A DNA stretch of 18,456 nt from Flavobacteriales bacterium UBA2798. Lineage in GTDB: Bacteria > Bacteroidota > Bacteroidia > Flavobacteriales_D > UBA2798. Of this stretch, positions 1 to 6,670 are shown piece by piece. The first letter of the stretch is position 1, and every line of letters begins with the position of its first letter. The translations under genes and the position numbers were made by a program. Under the pieces are notes generated by a model, which ran no database searches, was not told the DNA's origin, and saw only the letters and a list, made by a program, of their open reading frames with translations. The stretch lies in assembly GCA_002351955.1 (NCBI GenBank), contig DEHO01000025.1:36378-54833 (forward strand), given 5' to 3'.

Positions 1-330
1 CAGTTTTTCCAGTTTTACAGGTTCTCCCTGAACACTTAGGGTATTATCCAAAACGACTACCTGATTCAAATCTCTGTAAAAGATCATTGGACGCAAGGGA
101 TTGGTGACATCCAGCAGGCTGATCCATCCCATTGTTTTGAAACTTTGGGTACAAATGGAATCTCCTTTGGAACCGTATTTTGTGATTTCGTCCTTATTTA
201 CAACATAAAGATTCCCCATTTCATCTGCAGTAATGAATGTGCTCTTTAATTGGAATTCCTTCTCTGCTTTCCACTGTAATGCAGAGGAATCCGGTTGGGC
301 GAACAAACTGAAAAAGAAGAGAAGGATCAT
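1..330 (-). CDS. Secreted protein of unknown function (partial, C-terminus beyond window)
   Basis: The first 110 residues are visible and the rest lies beyond the left edge. The start is an ATG at 330-328 that overlaps the TGA of the upstream GH3 gene in an ATGA arrangement, so the two are probably translationally coupled. The N-terminus MILLFFFSLFAQP is a short hydrophobic signal peptide ending in a plausible signal peptidase I site (LFAQ). The mature part has alternating beta-strand-like stretches such as FITADEMGNLYVVNKDEITKY and PMIFYRDLNQVVVLDNTL. This pattern is reminiscent of beta-propeller or NHL-type repeats in Bacteroidota envelope proteins, but I cannot assign a family. The function is unknown. 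Coupling to the GH3 gene is the only functional hint. Confidence 0.75.
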   Translation of the reverse strand, partial: MILLFFFSLFAQPDSSALQWKAEKEFQLKSTFITADEMGNLYVVNKDEITKYGSKGDSICTQSFKTMGWISLLDVTNPLRPMIFYRDLNQVVVLDNTLSVQGEPVKLEKL

Positions 331-1847
331 TTGCGAAGTTTGTTCATGATAGAAATGATGGATTCGATGTACTCACGGTTATTGGCAAGGCGGGGAACTT
401 TATGCTGACCTCCCAGTTTGCCGCGCTCTTTTAACCAAGCATAAAACGTGCCATTTGGGGCATTATGTACAATTGGAAAACGAAGATTTAGGTTATTGGA
501 GCGTTTTGCCTCGTAATCGGAGTTGAGTGCTTTCAGCGCATTGTCCAACACCTCCGCGAAAAAAGTCAATTCTGCCGGTTCCTTTTCAAATTCGATGACC
601 CATTCATGCGTTCCCGGTTCTACGCTGCTCATGAATACCGGCGCCACTGAATATTCTTTTACCATGGCATTCGTCCTTTCAGAAGCAATTGCAATTGCCT
701 TTTCTGCATTGTCTACAATCAGTTCTTCACCAAAAGCATTGATGAATTGTTTGGTTCTGCCCGTAATAACAAATCTATAGGGTGAAGTAGAAGTGAAGCG
801 AACTGTATCGCCGATGCAATACCGCCATAGTCCGGCGTTGGTGCTTATGACCATAGCATAATTTTTTCCCACAATCACACCGCTCAAATCTACAGTTTTC
901 GGATTGCTTTTTCCATACTCCTCCATGGGAATGAACTCGTAAAAAATGCCATAATCAAGCATCAATAGCATTTCTTCCTTATCTGTTGTATCCTGTATCC
1001 CGAAAAATCCTTCTGATGCGTTGTAGGTTTCTACATAGTTCATTTCATCTTTTCGGATGATTTTTTTGAATTGTTCCTTGTAAGGAGCAAAACTCACACC
1101 GCCGTGCATAAACAATTCTAAACGTGGCCAGATTTCTGCAATATTATCTTTCCCTTTTATATCGAGAATTCTTCTAAGTAAGACGAGTGTCCAGGATGGA
1201 ACTCCTGCAAGAATATACACATCCTCATCCATTGTTCCTCTTGCCATCTTTTCAATTTTCTCTTCCCAATTGGTCATCAGTGCAATTTCCCTGCTGGGTG
1301 TTCTTCTGAATTCAACCCAAAAAGGAAGATTTTTTACAATGATGGCAGAAAGATCTCCAAAATAAGAATCATCGTTTAGGTAATTGACCTGTGCAGACCC
1401 GCCTACGATCAATGTTTTTCCCTTGTACAGTTTTCGGTTGGGGTGATTATGGACATAAAGTGAAAGCAGATCTTTCCCGCCTTTGTAATGACAATCTTCA
1501 AGTGCTTCCTTGCTTACCGGAATGAATTTGCTTTTATCAGTTGTGGTGCCTGAAGATTTCGCAAACCATTTGATTTCGCTTGGCCAAAGCAGATTTTGCT
1601 CTCCTTTGAAAAGACGGTCAACATAAGGTTTGATGTCTTCGTATTGCTGAATAGGTACACGTTCACAATAGGTTTTGTAATTTTTTATAGTGGCGTAATC
1701 GTATTTTTTTCCCCATTCGGTATCTGCAGCCTGTTGTATCAAACGGTTAAACCATTCGGTTTGTACTTCCACGGGATATTTCAAAAAGAGTTCGATCTGG
1801 TGCACCCTCTTTTTTATAAACCAGGAAAATATGGAGTTAAATGGCAT
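327..1847 (-). CDS. GH3 family acyl-acid amido synthetase-like protein
   Basis: This 506-residue protein has the length and motifs of the GH3 (auxin-responsive promoter) family, part of the acyl-adenylate-forming superfamily. Visible motifs are the phosphate-binding loop SSGTTTDKSKFIPVS (98-112), the second ATP motif YNASEGFFGIQ (275-285), and the third motif RYCIGDTVRF (342-351) followed by TGRTKQFINAFGEE (362-375). Plant GH3 enzymes activate a carboxylic acid such as indole-acetate or jasmonate with ATP and join it to an amino acid. The substrates of bacterial homologues are mostly unknown, so the reaction here is inferred only as acyl adenylation plus transfer to an amine. There is no signal peptide, so it should be cytosolic. 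The stop overlaps the start of the secreted protein at 1-330. The start at 1847 is the first ATG of the frame and gives a family-length N-terminus. Confidence 0.92.
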   Translation of the reverse strand: MPFNSIFSWFIKKRVHQIELFLKYPVEVQTEWFNRLIQQAADTEWGKKYDYATIKNYKTYCERVPIQQYEDIKPYVDRLFKGEQNLLWPSEIKWFAKSSGTTTDKSKFIPVSKEALEDCHYKGGKDLLSLYVHNHPNRKLYKGKTLIVGGSAQVNYLNDDSYFGDLSAIIVKNLPFWVEFRRTPSREIALMTNWEEKIEKMARGTMDEDVYILAGVPSWTLVLLRRILDIKGKDNIAEIWPRLELFMHGGVSFAPYKEQFKKIIRKDEMNYVETYNASEGFFGIQDTTDKEEMLLMLDYGIFYEFIPMEEYGKSNPKTVDLSGVIVGKNYAMVISTNAGLWRYCIGDTVRFTSTSPYRFVITGRTKQFINAFGEELIVDNAEKAIAIASERTNAMVKEYSVAPVFMSSVEPGTHEWVIEFEKEPAELTFFAEVLDNALKALNSDYEAKRSNNLNLRFPIVHNAPNGTFYAWLKERGKLGGQHKVPRLANNREYIESIISIMNKLRK

Positions 1848-1950
1848 AGTGGCTGATTGCCGAAAGATAGCGAAAAGGGAAGATGAAAAGAGTATAGGAT
1901 CTTAAATTGTTGGGGTAAAAAATAAAAAAAATACAGATAAAAGCCGGGAG

Positions 1951-1982
1951 TTTGTTGCAGTTCCATTCAATGTCTATATTGC
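1951..1982 (+). promoter_or_regulatory. Possible Bacteroidota promoter for the DUF2797 gene
   Basis: TTTG at 1951-1954 is followed after exactly 20 bases by TATATTGC (1975-1982), a partial match to TAnnTTTG. The spacing is the same as in the ars and sdpR promoters of this window. It would give a leader of only about 10 bases before the ATG at 1998. The -7 match is imperfect, so this is tentative. Confidence 0.35.
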
Positions 1983-1997
1983 ATCTTTACTTTTAAA

Positions 1998-2798
1998 ATG
2001 AAAGCAACAGGACCTCTTGATAAAATGAAAACCCATTTGGGGCAATCGGTAGAATATACCTTGCAGTTGGGTACAGATGCAATTGCAATGAACGACCTAC
2101 TGGGCACGAAGATCACGCTTCGCCATACCGGTAAAATTTCCTGTGTGAATTGCGGAAGAATAACTAAAAAAGCGTTCGGACAGGGATTCTGCTATCCTTG
2201 TTTTATGAATTCAGCAGAGAATTCCGAATGTATCGTTCGACCGGAATTATGTCGTGGTCATCTTGGTGAGGGCAGGGATGTTGAATGGGAAAAGAGTCAT
2301 CATGTACAGCCTCACTACGTGTACCTCGCTCTTAGCAATGCGGTTAAGGTAGGCGTTACCCGTGCAACACAGGTTCCTTACCGCTGGATGGATCAGGGTG
2401 CATCACAGGGTATTTTGCTTGCAGAAGTACCGTACCGTCAACTAGCAGGTGTTATCGAAGTTGAGCTCAAGAAATACCTCAGTGATAAAACAAATTGGCA
2501 ACGCATGCTCAAAAATGAAATTGCAGCTGATGTTGATCTGAAGGAACGAAAATATGCTGCAGCAGATCTTTTACCGGAAGAGTTAAAACAATACCTCTGT
2601 ATCAATGATACCATTACGGAGATTCGCTATCCTGTACTTCGTTTTCCGGAAAAGGTGAAAAGTGTTTCGCTTGAGAAGCAACAGGAGATCAGCGGTGTGC
2701 TCACAGGAATAAAAGGTCAATACCTTCTTTTTGAAGGAGGAATGGTAAGTAATATTCGTAATCAATCAGGATATGAAGTGGAATTTGAAACTGAGTAA
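1998..2798 (+). CDS. DUF2797 family protein (zinc ribbon plus GIY-YIG-like segment)
   Basis: This 266-residue protein matches the DUF2797 family as I recognise it from Bacteroidota and Actinobacteria. An N-terminal beta-rich part is followed by a Cys4 zinc ribbon, with CVNC at 49-52 and CYPC at 65-68, and by further Cys78, Cys85 and His88. The middle holds HYVYLAL (106-112), VKVGVTR (116-122), YRW with Arg129, and GVIEVELKKYL (151-161). In order and spacing these resemble the GIY, YIG, Arg and Glu elements of the GIY-YIG / T5orf172 / MUG113 nuclease fold. That is my inference; the family has no established function. No signal peptide is present. The start ATG at 1998 keeps the first residues; an in-frame ATG at 2025 is an alternative. 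Its 3' end overlaps the next gene by 26 bases, so it begins a coupled run ending with apbE. Confidence 0.85.
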   Translation: MKATGPLDKMKTHLGQSVEYTLQLGTDAIAMNDLLGTKITLRHTGKISCVNCGRITKKAFGQGFCYPCFMNSAENSECIVRPELCRGHLGEGRDVEWEKSHHVQPHYVYLALSNAVKVGVTRATQVPYRWMDQGASQGILLAEVPYRQLAGVIEVELKKYLSDKTNWQRMLKNEIAADVDLKERKYAAADLLPEELKQYLCINDTITEIRYPVLRFPEKVKSVSLEKQQEISGVLTGIKGQYLLFEGGMVSNIRNQSGYEVEFETE

Positions 2799-3537
2799 AA
2801 TTGTAATTGCCGGATGCGTTGTTCTTGGTTCCTGTACAAGTGAAGAAACAAAAACAATTACAAGGGGAGATGTTGATACATCGCTGAATGAAGAGGTGCA
2901 AATTGTAACGGATACATTGATAAATGAATTGCAGTCCTTTTTTATTACAGACGAAATTACAAAAGAGCAATTTGAAAAATCATCAGGTAAATTGAAGAAA
3001 TTACGCGATGGTTTTGAAGAAGCTTCCAATATAAAAATGGCTTGGGCAGATAAAGTTAGCAGAACCGACACCCTGACATGGACGATCCACGCCATTACTA
3101 AAGATGTTGAACTCCGTGATAAGCCCGAAGAAGGGGAGGAGTATGTTCACTATAGTTTTCAGGGTATCGAAAAAGAACTTGCATTGTTCAGAATTGATGG
3201 ATATGAATGGTATGGATTCTGTTTTATTTCTCTTCTTAATGGCGAGCGTATAGATTGTGATGGGATGCCCCGAATATCAGAAAATGGAAAAAACGTGGTG
3301 AGCTGTAATGGGGACCTTACTGCCATGTTTACCAATAACAGCATCCAGTATTTCCGGAATAGTAATACCGGTCACTTTGAAGAAAAGGCCGTTTTGATAT
3401 TGAGCGCGTATGAACCTTTTGATGCTTGCTGGGAAACTGACGAGACTTTTGTAGTTGGCTTTCGCTTTCCGGATTATTCACATTCCAATCAACCCAATCG
3501 GTATTTCAGGTTACAGTTAAACGACAAAACCAAATGA
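2773..3537 (+). CDS. Lipoprotein of unknown function
   Basis: This 254-residue protein begins with a short basic N-terminus, a hydrophobic core (KIVIAGCVVLGS) and a lipobox LGSC with Cys21 as the expected lipidated residue, followed by an acidic and threonine-rich linker. Next to the lipidated Cys are T and S rather than D, so no inner-membrane retention signal is obvious. The mature part contains a helical acidic segment (about 35-75) and a beta-rich C-terminal half with FCFISLLNGERIDCDGMPRI (about 153-172). I do not recognise a named domain. The start lies inside the DUF2797 gene (26-base overlap) and the stop overlaps the ATG of apbE in an ATGA, so translation of the three genes is probably coupled. 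A role in the envelope linked to ApbE is possible but only contextual. Confidence 0.85.
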   Translation: MKWNLKLSKIVIAGCVVLGSCTSEETKTITRGDVDTSLNEEVQIVTDTLINELQSFFITDEITKEQFEKSSGKLKKLRDGFEEASNIKMAWADKVSRTDTLTWTIHAITKDVELRDKPEEGEEYVHYSFQGIEKELALFRIDGYEWYGFCFISLLNGERIDCDGMPRISENGKNVVSCNGDLTAMFTNNSIQYFRNSNTGHFEEKAVLILSAYEPFDACWETDETFVVGFRFPDYSHSNQPNRYFRLQLNDKTK

Positions 3538-4601
3538 TCATGAGGATACGAATTTTTTCTTTTTTGATTTTAAGCAGTCTCTTGTTTTCGTGTGGAAGTG
3601 AAAAAACAACTTCCTCTTCATCAACGAAGAAAGCAGATTATTTTTTTGAATTGAAAGGTGAAGCACAGGGCACTACCTTCACTGTAAAATACATTAGCCG
3701 CGATTCTGTTGATCTTTCCAATGAAATTGCTCAGATTCTGCGTGATATTGATATGGAATTATCCTTATGGGTTGATTCAAGCACTATCACAACCATCAAT
3801 GCAATGCGCTCTGAGGACCGCCCGATGCAAAGTCGTAAAGGACATTTTGAAGAAGTTTTACGCGTGTCACAATCGGTGTATTATTACACGAAAGGTGATT
3901 TCAATCCGGCAGTAATGCCATTGGTTCGCTATTGGGGATTTGCGCGTCAGTCGGAGGCGCCCGAAAAGGTGGATGAAAAACAGATCCAAGCTTATCTGGC
4001 GCATATGAATTTTGAACCTGTTGCGTTTGAGAATGGCGTGCTAAAAACCGGTGATTCCGAAATGCAACTTGATTTCAATGCCGTTGCGCAAGGGTATTCG
4101 GTAGATGTTGTGGCACGTATGCTAGAGGATCGGGGGATTTCTGATTTCATGGTGGAAATTGGTGGTGAAGTCAGTGCAAAAGGAAAGAACCGTGAAGGAA
4201 AAATATGGACCATTGGTATCGAACAACCCAGCGATATTAATGCTGAACATAAATTAATTGCTACCGTGGAGCTAAACGATAGATCACTTGCTACATCAGG
4301 TAACTACAGAAAGTTTTATGAAAAAAACGGCATAAAATATTCGCACACCATTGATCCAAAATCCGGATATCCTGTTCAGCATACCTTGTTGAGCGCAACT
4401 GTGGTCACCTATGATGCTGCGCTTGCCGATGCAGTTGCTACCGCTTTTATGGTAATGGGGACCGAGAAAGCAAAATCTTTTATAACGGACTATCCGCAAC
4501 TTTATCTGGATGCCTATCTGATCTATTCAGGAGAAAACGGAGAATACCTAACCTGGATGAGTGAAGGTCTGAAATCTTCAATAAAGGAAATGAAGGATTG
4601 A
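3534..4601 (+). CDS. apbE: FAD:protein FMN transferase (ApbE lipoprotein)
   Basis: This 355-residue protein is a typical ApbE. The enzyme uses FAD and Mg2+ to attach FMN covalently to a Thr/Ser of target proteins, notably NqrB/NqrC and RnfD/RnfG subunits, on the periplasmic side. A lipoprotein signal ends at Cys20 (LLFSC). Family motifs are FELKGEAQGTTFTVKY near residue 38, GDFNPAVMPLVRYWGF (121-136), LDFNAVAQGYSVDVVARML (179-197), EIGGEVSAKGKN (208-219), ATSGNY (253-258), HTIDPKSGYP (271-280) and the acidic metal-site region ALADAVATAF (296-305). An in-frame ATG at 3540 (MRIRIF) is an equally good start. The first ATG overlaps the stop of the upstream lipoprotein gene. The gene ends two bases before the convergent NqrM-like gene, which fits a shared role in Na+-NQR maturation, although no nqr genes are in the window. 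Confidence 0.96.
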   Translation: MIMRIRIFSFLILSSLLFSCGSEKTTSSSSTKKADYFFELKGEAQGTTFTVKYISRDSVDLSNEIAQILRDIDMELSLWVDSSTITTINAMRSEDRPMQSRKGHFEEVLRVSQSVYYYTKGDFNPAVMPLVRYWGFARQSEAPEKVDEKQIQAYLAHMNFEPVAFENGVLKTGDSEMQLDFNAVAQGYSVDVVARMLEDRGISDFMVEIGGEVSAKGKNREGKIWTIGIEQPSDINAEHKLIATVELNDRSLATSGNYRKFYEKNGIKYSHTIDPKSGYPVQHTLLSATVVTYDAALADAVATAFMVMGTEKAKSFITDYPQLYLDAYLIYSGENGEYLTWMSEGLKSSIKEMKD

Positions 4602-4603
4602 AA

Positions 4604-4795
4604 TCAATCTTCAGCTTTGCACTGTTCTTCCGGACGAGCACCGCAAACGGAGCAACTTACTCCTTCGTCGCGTAGCATTGGGTTGTTGCTCGCACATGTT
4701 CCGGCAAACTTGCCATCTTTTTTGAGTAAAAGTTTAACGGCAATACCTGCAACAGCTATTAACATGATTCCGACACTCAGCAATACCAGTTTCAT
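4604..4795 (-). CDS. Small one-helix, four-cysteine membrane protein, candidate NqrM-like factor
   Basis: This 63-residue protein has one N-terminal membrane helix (about 3-24, LVLLSVGIMLIAVAGIAVKLLL), a Lys-rich junction, and a short tail with four cysteines: Cys34 in FAGTCASNNP, Cys48 and Cys51 in SCSVCG, and Cys59. Close homologues in Bacteroidota are usually labelled 'membrane or secreted protein'. The layout of one helix followed by a GxC motif and a C-rich tail resembles NqrM (formerly DUF539). NqrM acts with ApbE to mature the Na+-translocating NADH:quinone oxidoreductase by helping build the Fe site between NqrD and NqrE. Its position, tail to tail with apbE with a two-base gap, supports this reading. 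The identification is inferred from architecture and context, not from clear sequence identity. Confidence 0.85.
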   Translation of the reverse strand: MKLVLLSVGIMLIAVAGIAVKLLLKKDGKFAGTCASNNPMLRDEGVSCSVCGARPEEQCKAED

Positions 4796-4809
4796 ACTTG
4801 AAATTTTTA

Positions 4810-4836
4810 CAAAGTTAGGTATTTCTACGTACCCAA
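4810..4836 (-). promoter_or_regulatory. Likely promoter of the NqrM-like gene
   Basis: On the minus strand, TAACTTTG (4817-4810) is a perfect match to the Bacteroidota -7 consensus TAnnTTTG and lies 14 bases upstream of the ATG at 4795. A TTG at 4836-4834 may serve as the -33 element, although its 16-base spacing is shorter than the usual range. The small gene therefore seems to have its own promoter, separate from apbE. Confidence 0.5.
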
Positions 4837-5001
4837 CGATTTTGTGAATAGTACTTTAATAGAATGCGATTGTTCACCGATGAGGCAGGACTAAGATTCA
4901 GTATTTCTGTTAATTATGTTATTCAGCTGTATACCTTTCTTAAGAAATCCAAACGTTTTTTTTTTCTCAGTGAAAGCTCACGATCTGTTCAACCATGCGT
5001 G
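4818..5001. other. Intergenic region between the NqrM-like gene and sdpI
   Basis: Apart from the promoter elements at its left end, this stretch holds a 12-base perfect palindrome TTTCTTAAGAAA (4936-4947) and a run of ten T (4955-4964). On the plus strand the T-run follows the palindrome, but the stem is A/T-only and seven bases separate them. I do not see a convincing terminator for sdpI on the minus strand, and I see no gene. Confidence 0.4.
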
Positions 5002-5673
5002 TTAATCCTGATTTACGGCAGTCGATTGATTTTTCTGTGTTCGGAATTCCAACCACGAATAAACTACCGGAACCAGCACCATAATCACCAATAAGGATCC
5101 GAAAATGATGGCGAGGGTGGAATTTGTTTTCAGAAAAAACGCAAGTACTGCAATGATTAATCCTCCACCTAACCATAGTTTTCCGGCAAGGCGATGTGTT
5201 TTTTTCCAGACTTCTTCATTTTCCAGAGTCCAGGGTGTGCGGATACCGATAAAATAGTTGGGACGCATCGTTTGAAAATAATTTCCAAGTACTGCAAACA
5301 ACAATCCCATTAGTGCAATGATCATTTGTGGGCTCTCCATATTTCCTCTTGAACTCACGTAAAGAATATAGCAGCTGATTGCTGAAAAGAACAAGGAAAG
5401 AATGATTCGCAAGGAATGGTATTTGTTTCCCATTTGCTGAATTCTTCCCTTTGGATCGAGATAAGGTACAATGAGCATCAAGACATAAATACCTAATCCC
5501 ATCACACCGGGAAGCCATATCAGTGTTGATTTGTCCGACCAGGCATCGGCTTGTCCTTCCAGATTAAAGTGTGTGGGAACAACATCCGGTAATTCGTTCC
5601 AAACCATAGCCAGATAAACATAAGGTAAGGAGATCAAAATCCAGAGGAGAAATTCGCGTACGTACTTGTTCAT
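5002..5673 (-). CDS. sdpI: SdpI family membrane protein (DUF1648 plus SdpI domain)
   Basis: This 223-residue membrane protein has the two-part structure of the SdpI family. The N-terminal DUF1648 motif is LPDVVPTHFNLEGQADAW (28-45). The C-terminal SdpI domain includes GNYFQTMRPNYFIGIRTPW (130-148), then WTLENEEVWKKTHRLAGKLW around 148-167. About six hydrophobic helices can be seen (9-25, 52-70, 88-105, 115-131, 168-182 and 187-206). In Bacillus subtilis SdpI protects against the SdpC killing peptide and also acts as a ligand-dependent sensor that captures the repressor SdpR at the membrane. The repressor gene lies just upstream here (four-base gap), so the pair looks like an sdpRI unit. No SdpC-like toxin gene is in the window, as is usual for distant homologues, so immunity to a specific toxin is not implied. 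Confidence 0.9.
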   Translation of the reverse strand: MNKYVREFLLWILISLPYVYLAMVWNELPDVVPTHFNLEGQADAWSDKSTLIWLPGVMGLGIYVLMLIVPYLDPKGRIQQMGNKYHSLRIILSLFFSAISCYILYVSSRGNMESPQMIIALMGLLFAVLGNYFQTMRPNYFIGIRTPWTLENEEVWKKTHRLAGKLWLGGGLIIAVLAFFLKTNSTLAIIFGSLLVIMVLVPVVYSWLEFRTQKNQSTAVNQD

Positions 5674-5677
5674 AGTT

Positions 5678-5932
5678 TCATTTTTTCAGGTTCATTAAAT
5701 AATGCATTAAATCGTCGATGATGCTTGTATTGAGTGAATAGAAAACATACTGACCTTGTTTTTCTGTGGTAACGAGTCCTGCACGTTTGAGTTTGTCGAG
5801 ATGATGTGAAATGCTTGGAGCTGTCATTTCAAATTTCTCGGCAATTTCTCCTGCAGTCAAATCTCCCTTACGCAGCATATTAAGAATCTCTCTTCGGGCA
5901 GGATCATTGAGTGCTTTGAAGACTTCATTCAT
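5678..5932 (-). CDS. sdpR: ArsR-family repressor, SdpR-like
   Basis: This 84-residue winged-helix protein is of the minimal ArsR/SdpR type. It starts MNEVFKALNDPARREILNML, has the recognition region GEIAEKFEMTAPSISHHLDK (28-47), and the wing segment KRAGLVTTEKQGQYVFYSLN (49-68). It has no cysteines at all, so it is not a metal sensor of the CxC type. In B. subtilis SdpR represses its own operon and is sequestered at the membrane by SdpI when the toxin is present; the same autoregulatory loop is likely here. The gene is followed after four bases by sdpI. An inverted repeat around the probable -7 box lies 17-46 bases upstream of the start codon. Confidence 0.9.
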   Translation of the reverse strand: MNEVFKALNDPARREILNMLRKGDLTAGEIAEKFEMTAPSISHHLDKLKRAGLVTTEKQGQYVFYSLNTSIIDDLMHYLMNLKK

Positions 5933-5948
5933 GATGAACTTGTTTTAA

Positions 5949-5978
5949 TAATTAGACAAATATCTAAATATCTAATTA
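5949..5978 (-). promoter_or_regulatory. sdpR operator: 8-base inverted repeat flanking the -7 box
   Basis: TAATTAGA (5949-5956) and TCTAATTA (5971-5978) form perfect 8-base inverted arms separated by 14 bases. The right arm is part of the palindrome TCTAATTAGA (5971-5980), and TATCTAA occurs twice (5961-5967 and 5969-5975), so several overlapping half-sites are available. The spacer contains the probable minus-strand -7 box (5964-5957). Repressor bound here would block polymerase, matching autoregulation by the SdpR-like protein. Confidence 0.6.
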
Positions 5979-5988
5979 GAATTCCAAA
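5957..5988 (-). promoter_or_regulatory. Probable sdpRI promoter
   Basis: On the minus strand TTTG (5988-5985) is followed after exactly 20 bases by GATATTTG (5964-5957), a one-mismatch match to TAnnTTTG. This matches the geometry of the ars promoter in this window. Transcription would start about 20 bases before the sdpR ATG. Confidence 0.5.
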
Positions 5989-6043
5989 TATTTAAATAAA
6001 TTATTGATTATAAGTCCATTAAAATAATATGAACCAGATCTAA

Positions 6044-6670
6044 TTACCCTTTGATTGGCTGAATCTTCGAGAAAACGAAGAAACATTCCAGAGCAATCTG
6101 TTTGCAACGTTCATCGTATTTGGCATTTTGCTGCGGGGTGTTATCAAATGCTTTTGGATCATCATAGGTGGTGCCAATTCTTAATTCAACACCCGGAATA
6201 AACGGACAATTTTCTTCTGCATCGCTGCAGGTCATGATGGCGGCAAATTCCTTTTGCGGATTTTCTGGATGATCGTACACCTTGGAGAAACAAATGTTTT
6301 GGGAAGAATCCTTACCGGAAAAAACCTGATGTACCGGATTCTTTCCTTCTGTTGTTTTATGGATGAGGAATCCGGCTCTTTCAAGCGCAGCTATAGCATT
6401 TGGATTAAATGCTGTTGCCTCTGTTCCGCCTGAATAGGTTTTTACATTGGGAATGCCAAAATATTCGGCTGCGGTTTTTGCCCATACTTGTCCGAAATGA
6501 CTGCGCCTTGAATTGTGGGTGCAGATATATACCAGATGGATTTGTTCTCCTTTATCCAATTTTTGTTGGATGTATGCAGAAAGCAAAGTCAGAATTTTTT
6601 TTCTTTCCGATGATATTTCATTAAAACCTGTAATTAATGAAGAGCAATATTCACTTAGTTGTTTGTTCAT
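6044..6670 (-). CDS. arsC: Arsenate reductase, low-molecular-weight phosphatase type (thioredoxin-coupled ArsC)
   Basis: This 208-residue protein has the LMW tyrosine phosphatase P-loop as VYICTHNSRRS, with nucleophile Cys50 and Arg56 (CX5R). It also has a DP general-acid pair at Asp171-Pro172. The pair Cys148 and Cys155 in MTCSDAEENCP reproduces the resolving cysteines of thioredoxin-coupled ArsC (Cys82/Cys89 type). The expected reaction is arsenate to arsenite in the cytosol with electrons from thioredoxin. It is longer than Bacillus/Staphylococcus ArsC (about 130 residues): there is a 40-residue helical N-terminal extension and an insertion before the resolving cysteines, both common in Bacteroidota versions. 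I chose the ATG at 6670, which overlaps the aquaporin gene end by 20 bases. A longer frame to 6781 would add 37 residues read from inside that gene and is unlikely. It is the last gene of the ars operon. Confidence 0.93.
   Translation of the reverse strand: MNKQLSEYCSSLITGFNEISSERKKILTLLSAYIQQKLDKGEQIHLVYICTHNSRRSHFGQVWAKTAAEYFGIPNVKTYSGGTEATAFNPNAIAALERAGFLIHKTTEGKNPVHQVFSGKDSSQNICFSKVYDHPENPQKEFAAIMTCSDAEENCPFIPGVELRIGTTYDDPKAFDNTPQQNAKYDERCKQIALECFFVFSKIQPIKG

Noticed and set aside
4936..4964. Palindrome plus T-run as a plus-strand terminator
   Set aside because: The stem is A/T-only, separated from the T-run, and no plus-strand gene ends just before it except apbE over 300 bases away behind an opposing gene.
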